Source of the DNA: Pigmentiphaga litoralis
GTDB taxonomy: Bacteria; Pseudomonadota; Gammaproteobacteria; Burkholderiales; Burkholderiaceae_B
Length of the DNA: 64,000 nucleotides
Reading direction: 5' to 3'
NCBI RefSeq assembly: GCF_014651835.1
Contig: NZ_BMXQ01000001.1
Coordinates: 3,827,771 to 3,891,770, forward strand
Shown here one piece after another: positions 59,701-64,000 of the stretch; position 1 is the first letter of the stretch; the number at the start of each line of letters is the position of its first letter. The position numbers were made by a program, and so were the translations under genes. The notes beneath the pieces were generated by a model. It saw only the letters and a list, made by a program, of their open reading frames with translations. It did no database searches and was not told the DNA's origin.

Positions 59701-59825
59701 CTGCCGTGCCGGCCGGGCTTCCGGCCTATGGTGCGCGTTGGAACGCCACGACCCGCCGGGCCATTCCCGCCGAGCTGTTGCACATCAGCGCCGATGCACT
59801 TTCCATCACGGACATGACGCCATGA
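56718..59825 (+). CDS. Baseplate J-like protein 2 (Pvc12-like)
   Basis: A 1035-residue second baseplate wedge protein. The first ~100 residues carry PGLAALRYRIDTQPGFRARM and AACVADVLTFYQERIANEGF. Long Ala/Gly-rich insertions follow, and the C-terminal third has GPHERVYTTRIDDDGRTEVL and FGDGVSGARLPTG with ALDYAAYARVYPGIGKARAD, the J-like core. Pvc11 and Pvc12 form the asymmetric wedge of eCIS. No gap occurs on either side. Confidence 0.9.
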   Translation: MSDVFSDGVSHGVGAAADADCGCCEGLPMPAPPANAPGLAALRYRIDTQPGFRARMVQSLPLAQGGLSSLLTRRPEDPSMALLDAAACVADVLTFYQERIANEGFLATATERRSVLELARAVGYTLRPGVAATVHLSFMVEDAPGAPGVCTLPAGLPVQSIPPQGKLPQVFETRDAIIAHAEWNALRPRQMRPADIAVLDVAGPPDPNGAATTRRVLALAGPVGSFGAAAAGGGNAGLNAGLHTNLSTANLYRLDPTLPADAVSDAVEIGQVFLSDAGAGSGAGMAAGDLLLFAARRGKAFLRLVMRVVAVTPEPALHRVKVDLEPLPEPAAPPPPPQAAALRGLPYAQVVPMARSPSGFARMPGTGTLSMTTTAVATAITTRTLRENELQTLIGMQGWNRAAVVRTVSAGNAGAAASAGVSNGLSAGVFSFGAKVGFFGNNAPRWGMLPKPDSLRADPYPLPWDRGDTGSDGQPLAADRSIWQSSQARSQGARVYLERPVPDLAPASWVVVDSPYLPAEPYAVADARAVSRADFGMSGRAMEVTLADGAQPPGALSKPEFSFRSSTAHVASRKLDRVALPIDAPVAAGMDRIELDTLVLGLAAGQPLALTGMRADLAGVDAAEIAILEEVVHRDGRSTLRLKHGLRFSYLRGSLRINANTVVATHGESVREVLGNGNAAQGHQRFVLRRPPTTWLSAATPDGVISTLTIRVNGVRWDPVPSLYGVGPHERVYTTRIDDDGRTEVLFGDGVSGARLPTGMVNLEASYRTGMGPDGDVAANTLTQPRAMPLGLRGVTNPLPATGAADREHLADARVHVPRSLQVFDRVVSALDYAAYARVYPGIGKARADVLWVDGQPRVALSVTGATGNAVGDTVLANLAASIANVSDPSQRFDVSTCALRLFRCHARVLADPRHEKADVIRRVTSALLDAFGPGARDIGQPVTAAEIIACIQGVPGVVAVDLEALALLDDAAGSPAWHAARRPTRFNVAAVAVPAVPAGLPAYGARWNATTRRAIPAELLHISADALSITDMTP

Positions 59826-62203
59826 GCCAGCTGACGCCCGAGCGCCTGTATGCGCTGCTGCCCGCGTTCCATCGTGTGCGTGACGCGGAACAGGGCGAGC
59901 CGCTGCGCACCTTGCTGCACGTGATCGAGACCGAGCTGGAGCGCGTCGAAACCGATATCGCGGGGCTGTACGAAAACTGGTTCATCGAGACCTGCGACGA
60001 GTGGGTCGTGCCCTATATCGGCGACCTGCTCGGGGTACGGCCGATCCGGCCCATCGTGTCGGCAGGCGTCAGCACGCGGGCCTATGTGGCCAACACCATC
60101 GCCTATCGCCGCCGCAAGGGCACGGCGCTGGTGCTCGAACAACTGGCGAACGACGTGACAGGGTGGCCCGCGCATGTCGTCGAATCGTTCAAACGGCTTG
60201 CGACGACGCAGCATGTGAATCACGTTCGTGTCGTGCCCACTGCCACGGCCGGCGTGCGCGACGCCGCGGCGGCGGAATGGGCGGGCGGTGCCTTCGATCC
60301 CTTCTCGCACACCGCCGACATGCGGTCCGCGGCGCGCGGCGGTCGTCATGCCATTTCCCATGTCGCGCTTTATCTGTGGCGGCTGCGCAGCTACCGCCTG
60401 GGCGGCGGCGACCCGGGTGACGAGGCCGCCGACTTCGTCAGTGCACGTCGCGAGGGGCCCGGCGATGGGGCAGGCGATTGGCAGGTGCATCCGGTGGGGT
60501 GCGATGCGCCCCTGTTCAACATCCCGCGTACCGAGACCGCCATCACGCAGGCCAGCGCGGAAGAGGACGTGCCCGGCCGCGTGCGGGCGCTGGCCTTGCA
60601 TGCCGATGCCGACCGCCTGCGCCGCGGCGACAACGTGCCGCCTTTGCGCTTCCTGACCGATGACGCACCCGTGCTGCGCGTGTTCGTGCGGCTGGCCGGC
60701 AGCCCCGCGATGCTCGAGGTTCCGCGCGACGCCGTCTACGCCTGCCGCCTGCCGCAGCCCCGTCCGGGCGAGCCGCTGCCGGCCCTGGCCATGGCGATCG
60801 ATCCCCAACGCGGACGCATCCGGTTCTCCGATGGCTTGCCGGTCGATGCAGTCTGGACGCAGCACAGCTACGGTTTCGCGGGCGACCTGGGCGGCGGCCC
60901 CTATGACCGGAACGCCGCCTTGCGCGCCATCGGCCTGGCCCTGGCGGGCAGCGCCGCCGCGGTCGGTGAACCCGTCTTCGATGCCCCGGATGTCTGGCAG
61001 GCGGGCGTCTCGCACCTGCTTGCCGATGACGGCCGGGGCCAGGTGTTCCCGTCCTTGCGCGAGGCAGTGGCGGCATGGAATGCGGTGCCCGCCGGGCGCA
61101 CGGGGGTCATCGTGATCATGGACAGCATGAGCGAGCAGGACGAGCAGGGCGCGCCCACACTGCCGCTCCAGATCCATATTGGCGAGCGGTCACGCCTGCT
61201 GATCGTGGCCGGCGGGTGGCCGCGCGAGCCGGTGCAGGAAGACGGCGGAGGTAGCGGCGCAGCAGGCACCGGCATGGCTGGGACTGCGCCCGGCGACACC
61301 CTCGTCCGCCGGGCCGGCACGGTCGATGCCAGCGGCGTGCGCGCGCATCGGATTGGGGATGTGGTGGTCCATGGCACGGCACCCGCCAGCACGAGCGACG
61401 GCGGCGCGTGTGTCATCAACGGCCTTCTGCTGGAAGGGCGGCTGGAGGTCGCGGCGGGCAATCTGGGGCAACTGGTGCTGTCGCATTGTTCGTTGGTGGC
61501 TTCTGTTGCGGGCGTTGGCGGTTCGGGCATCGATGACATCCCTGCCATCGAACCGCCGTCCGCGCTCATCGTTCGTCCGGGCGGCAATGCGCAGCTTGCG
61601 GTGCGGATCGAACGGTCCATCTGCCCCGCCGTGCAGGTGGCCGATCCGATTCGCACGGTGTCCATCGTCGACAGTCTGATCGGCGGCGGGGAAGGGGCCG
61701 CTGCACGCCAAGCCGCACCCCCACCCCCACCCGCACCCTGCCTTGCCGCGCCCCGCACCGCGGCGACGCTTCTGCGCAGCACCTTCTTTAGCCCGGTCAC
61801 CGTGCAATCGCTGTCCGCGTCCGACTGCATTTTTGCGGCAGGCGTGCAGGCGGCGCGGCGGCAGACCGGCTGCGTGCGCTTCAGTTATGTGCCTGCCGGA
61901 TCGGCGGTGCCGCGGCGCTATCGGTGCCAGCCCGACCTGGAAATCGCGGCGCGGGGGGCAGCGATGCGCGCCGAGGCTCGCGCGTCCTTGCGTCCCTTGT
62001 TCGTGTCGCGCGAATACGGCGATCCGGGCTTCGGGCAGCTCGAGACCCGCTGCGCCGTGCAGCTTCGCACGGGCGCCGAAAGCGGCGCCGAGATGGGCGC
62101 CTTCGAATTCCTGCATCAACCGCAACGGGAAGCCAACCTGCGCGGCGCACTCGACGAATACCTGCGCTTCGGTCTGGAAGCCAGCCTGATTGTCGTGACC
62201 TGA
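59822..62203 (+). CDS. gpI-like baseplate/tail protein with long C-terminal extension
   Basis: A 793-residue protein. The N-terminus MSQLTPERLYALLPAFHRVR, then LLHVIETELERVETDIAGLY and WVVPYIGDLLGVRP, matches the tail protein I/gpI domain at about residues 1-125. The rest is beta-rich with a right-handed-helix-like section around 450-650 (DASGVRAHRIGDVVVHG, VLSHCSLVASVAGVGGSG, SIVDSLIGGGEGAA). This is typical of eCIS wedge and fibre-network proteins. It probably links baseplate to tail fibres. It overlaps the preceding gene and is followed 36 bases later by the DUF6519 gene. Confidence 0.85.
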   Translation: MSQLTPERLYALLPAFHRVRDAEQGEPLRTLLHVIETELERVETDIAGLYENWFIETCDEWVVPYIGDLLGVRPIRPIVSAGVSTRAYVANTIAYRRRKGTALVLEQLANDVTGWPAHVVESFKRLATTQHVNHVRVVPTATAGVRDAAAAEWAGGAFDPFSHTADMRSAARGGRHAISHVALYLWRLRSYRLGGGDPGDEAADFVSARREGPGDGAGDWQVHPVGCDAPLFNIPRTETAITQASAEEDVPGRVRALALHADADRLRRGDNVPPLRFLTDDAPVLRVFVRLAGSPAMLEVPRDAVYACRLPQPRPGEPLPALAMAIDPQRGRIRFSDGLPVDAVWTQHSYGFAGDLGGGPYDRNAALRAIGLALAGSAAAVGEPVFDAPDVWQAGVSHLLADDGRGQVFPSLREAVAAWNAVPAGRTGVIVIMDSMSEQDEQGAPTLPLQIHIGERSRLLIVAGGWPREPVQEDGGGSGAAGTGMAGTAPGDTLVRRAGTVDASGVRAHRIGDVVVHGTAPASTSDGGACVINGLLLEGRLEVAAGNLGQLVLSHCSLVASVAGVGGSGIDDIPAIEPPSALIVRPGGNAQLAVRIERSICPAVQVADPIRTVSIVDSLIGGGEGAAARQAAPPPPPAPCLAAPRTAATLLRSTFFSPVTVQSLSASDCIFAAGVQAARRQTGCVRFSYVPAGSAVPRRYRCQPDLEIAARGAAMRAEARASLRPLFVSREYGDPGFGQLETRCAVQLRTGAESGAEMGAFEFLHQPQREANLRGALDEYLRFGLEASLIVVT

Positions 62204-62239
62204 AGTTCATGCCTTGATCAACCCGAGGGGGGCGATGCC

Positions 62240-64000
62240 ATGAAAGGCGACCTATCCCGCACGACGTTCGACCGCACGCGCCACTACAGCGCGGTGCGGT
62301 TGCAGCAGGGCCGCATCGTGACCGATGCGGACTGGAATGAGCAGGCCGACCTGACGCAGCACCGCGCCCGGCTGACCGCACGCGACGTGATCGGGCCATC
62401 GGGCGCGCCGTACGATATGGCGGGCTTTGCCCTGCATGCCGACACGCGCGCGCTCGCCGTCCTGGCGCTCAATGACAACGTGGTGTGGATCGCCGCCGAA
62501 GACGGCGCCTTGCTGGGCACGACCAACGGCGGCGCTGATTGGGAGCTGGCGGATCTGGATACCGCCGCCCACCTGCGTGCATTGGCCACGGCCGGCGGCA
62601 GGGTGTGGGTGGTGGGCGACGGCGGGGTCATTCGTGCGTCGGCCGACGGCGGCCTGACCTGGCAGGCGCAAGACAGCGGCACGGTGCAATCGTTGCGGGG
62701 CGTGACGGCGGTCGATGCCTGGCACGCGTGGGCCGTGGGCGAGGGCGGTCTGGTGCTGTCGACCGAAGACGGCGGCGCGCAGTGGCAGCAGGCGCAGAGC
62801 GGCGCGGCCCGCCTGCGCGCGCTGCATTTCGTTGACACCGTCAACGGTATGGCCGTGGGCCTGAATGGCGCGGTGCTAACCACGATGGACGGCGGAACGA
62901 GCTGGAACGCCGTCGACAGCGGCACCTCCGCGCATCTGTTGAGCGTGGCGCGATTCGGCGCGGACACGGTCTGGGCGGCGGGGTACGACGGCGTGATCGT
63001 CCGCAGCACGGACGGTGGCGGCACCTGGACGCGGTGCGACACCCCGTCCGCCTCGACACTTCGCGCGATCGCCTTTGCGGACGCGCAGCGCGGCTGGGTC
63101 GCCGGCGACGATGGCGCATTCTGGCAGACCGTTGACGGTGGCAACCACTGGGTGGAGGACAGCCTGGATCCCACGGCGTGGACGGGCGTGTCGGCGGACA
63201 GTCAGGGCAGTGCATTGCCGGACGGGCCGGCGCCGGGTGGGAGCGCCGCACGCCCGTCCTTGCGCGGCATCAGCCTGCTTGGTGATGGGGATGGCAGTGG
63301 CAGCAGCGGCGGCTGGGTGGTCGGTGATGGCGGGACGGCATGGCGCATCGGCAATGGCTCGCCCGACTCCGCCGCGCTCAGGTTGCCGGCGGTCAACCTG
63401 GCGATCGCGCCGGGCCGCTATTACGTCGACGGCGCGCTGTGCGAACTGGATGCCCGCGTCACCTACGGCAATCAGGCCGATGGAGGCGCAGGCGCACGCC
63501 TGGCGCCCGGCGCCCACCTGATGGTCCTGCATGTGTGGGAACGGCATGTGTCCGCGCTGCAGGCGCCCTGGATCCGCGAAGTCGCGCTGGGCGGCCCCGA
63601 CACGGCCACGCGCGCGCAGACGATGGCGCAGGTGCGCGCCTTGCCGCTTGGTGACGCCAGCCCCGCCGAATGGTCCTGTGGCAGCTACAGCCCCGAGTGG
63701 GACGCCCTGATGCATCCGACGCCCGGCCGCCTGGCCGCCCGGGCCACGCCGCAGCCGTCCCAACGCAATCTGTGCGACATCGCGGCCACGGCCGGCTATC
63801 AACGGCTTGAAAACCAGCTGTACCGCGTCGAGATCCACTCGGGCGGCGCGGCCCCGACCTTCAAGTGGTCGCGCGAGAACGGCTCGATCGCCTATGCCGT
63901 GGTGGGCGTGACGGTGGACGCCGCGCGCCAGCAGACCACGGTACGGGTTGCGGCGCGCGGCCGTGACGAAGGGCTGGACCTGTCCGCGCACGACCGGGTC
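62240..64000 (+). CDS. DUF6519 protein with inserted YCF48-like beta-propeller (partial)
   Basis: The 3' end lies beyond the window; at least 587 codons are open. It starts MKGDLSRTTFDRTRHYSAVR followed by QQGRIVTDADWNEQ, the DUF6519 opening. A propeller-like segment (about residues 65-370) of repeated blades follows, for example VWVVGDGGVIRASADGGLTW, AWAVGEGGLVLSTEDGG and GMAVGLNGAVLTTMDGG. These repeats resemble YCF48/BNR blades. After it the DUF6519 sequence resumes with PGRYYVDGALCELDARVTYG and later YRVEIHSGGAAPTFKWSREN. DUF6519 proteins are recurrent eCIS cluster members. A propeller inserted in one suggests a surface-recognition or fibre-like role, which is inference. GAGGGGGG lies upstream of ATG 62240. 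Confidence 0.88.
   Translation, partial: MKGDLSRTTFDRTRHYSAVRLQQGRIVTDADWNEQADLTQHRARLTARDVIGPSGAPYDMAGFALHADTRALAVLALNDNVVWIAAEDGALLGTTNGGADWELADLDTAAHLRALATAGGRVWVVGDGGVIRASADGGLTWQAQDSGTVQSLRGVTAVDAWHAWAVGEGGLVLSTEDGGAQWQQAQSGAARLRALHFVDTVNGMAVGLNGAVLTTMDGGTSWNAVDSGTSAHLLSVARFGADTVWAAGYDGVIVRSTDGGGTWTRCDTPSASTLRAIAFADAQRGWVAGDDGAFWQTVDGGNHWVEDSLDPTAWTGVSADSQGSALPDGPAPGGSAARPSLRGISLLGDGDGSGSSGGWVVGDGGTAWRIGNGSPDSAALRLPAVNLAIAPGRYYVDGALCELDARVTYGNQADGGAGARLAPGAHLMVLHVWERHVSALQAPWIREVALGGPDTATRAQTMAQVRALPLGDASPAEWSCGSYSPEWDALMHPTPGRLAARATPQPSQRNLCDIAATAGYQRLENQLYRVEIHSGGAAPTFKWSRENGSIAYAVVGVTVDAARQQTTVRVAARGRDEGLDLSAHDRV

Overview
This is a GC-rich window from a betaproteobacterium, most likely Burkholderiales and probably close to Alcaligenaceae. 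The evidence is a complete atpIBEFHAGDC operon of betaproteobacterial type, hemE and priA side by side, a Bug/TctC solute receptor, and a compact LysR/GntR-rich accessory gene style. No replication gene of a plasmid, no prophage integrase, no insertion sequence and no CRISPR array was seen.

Layout. (1) 1-3737, minus strand: a LysR regulator followed by two orphan periplasmic-type solute-binding proteins. (2) 3738-11891, plus strand: a sigma70-like promoter, nine ATP synthase genes and a long bidirectional terminator. (3) 11961-21229, minus strand: a GntR regulator, a complete branched-chain-amino-acid-type ABC transporter (livHMGF plus receptor), an amidase, a RidA-family protein, a 3-hydroxyanthranilate-dioxygenase-like cupin and a metallo-beta-lactamase-fold hydrolase. 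This looks like one uptake-and-catabolism operon for an amide or amino-aromatic compound that cannot be named from sequence. (4) 21649-24774: a Fis-type HTH protein, a LysR regulator with a textbook T-N11-A operator over its own start, two small ORFs, and mdtJI (spermidine-type SMR exporter). (5) 24884-31398: hemE, an intergenic region with DnaA-box-like sites, priA with a repeat-rich insertion, and rep. (6) 31473-37696: a UBP-type zinc finger, a hybrid histidine kinase, an HPF/RaiA-like protein, an AlkB-type dioxygenase, a class III CoA-transferase and a membrane-anchored dihaem cytochrome c. (7) 38026-38101: tRNA-Arg(CCG).

(8) 38201-64000 is the most interesting region: a divergent LuxR-type regulator, then a plus-strand run of at least 19 tightly packed genes for an extracellular contractile injection system (eCIS: phage-tail-like, PVC/Afp-related). 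In order it encodes sheath, tube, a zinc-ribbon protein, a Gly-rich protein, a DUF4255 (Pvc16-like) terminator, an AAA+ ATPase (Pvc15-like), a small protein, a DUF4157 effector, its probable immunity protein, tube-initiator and LysM hub pieces, spike hub and OB-fold spike, PAAR-like tip, gp25, two baseplate-J wedges, a gpI-like wedge, and a DUF6519 protein that runs off the window. Start and stop codons overlap at most junctions, which suggests translational coupling.

The unusual part is the payload. The 979-residue DUF4157 protein carries hydrophobic segments, a Pro-rich linker and a C-terminal HNH-like nuclease domain. It overlaps by 11 bases a gene for a SUKH (SMI1/KNR4) protein, the standard immunity family for nuclease toxins. 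An eCIS with a genetically coupled nuclease-immunity pair points to antibacterial or self-hazardous cargo, unlike the insect-directed PVC/Afp paradigm. The assignments come from reading motifs and gene order; no database search was run.
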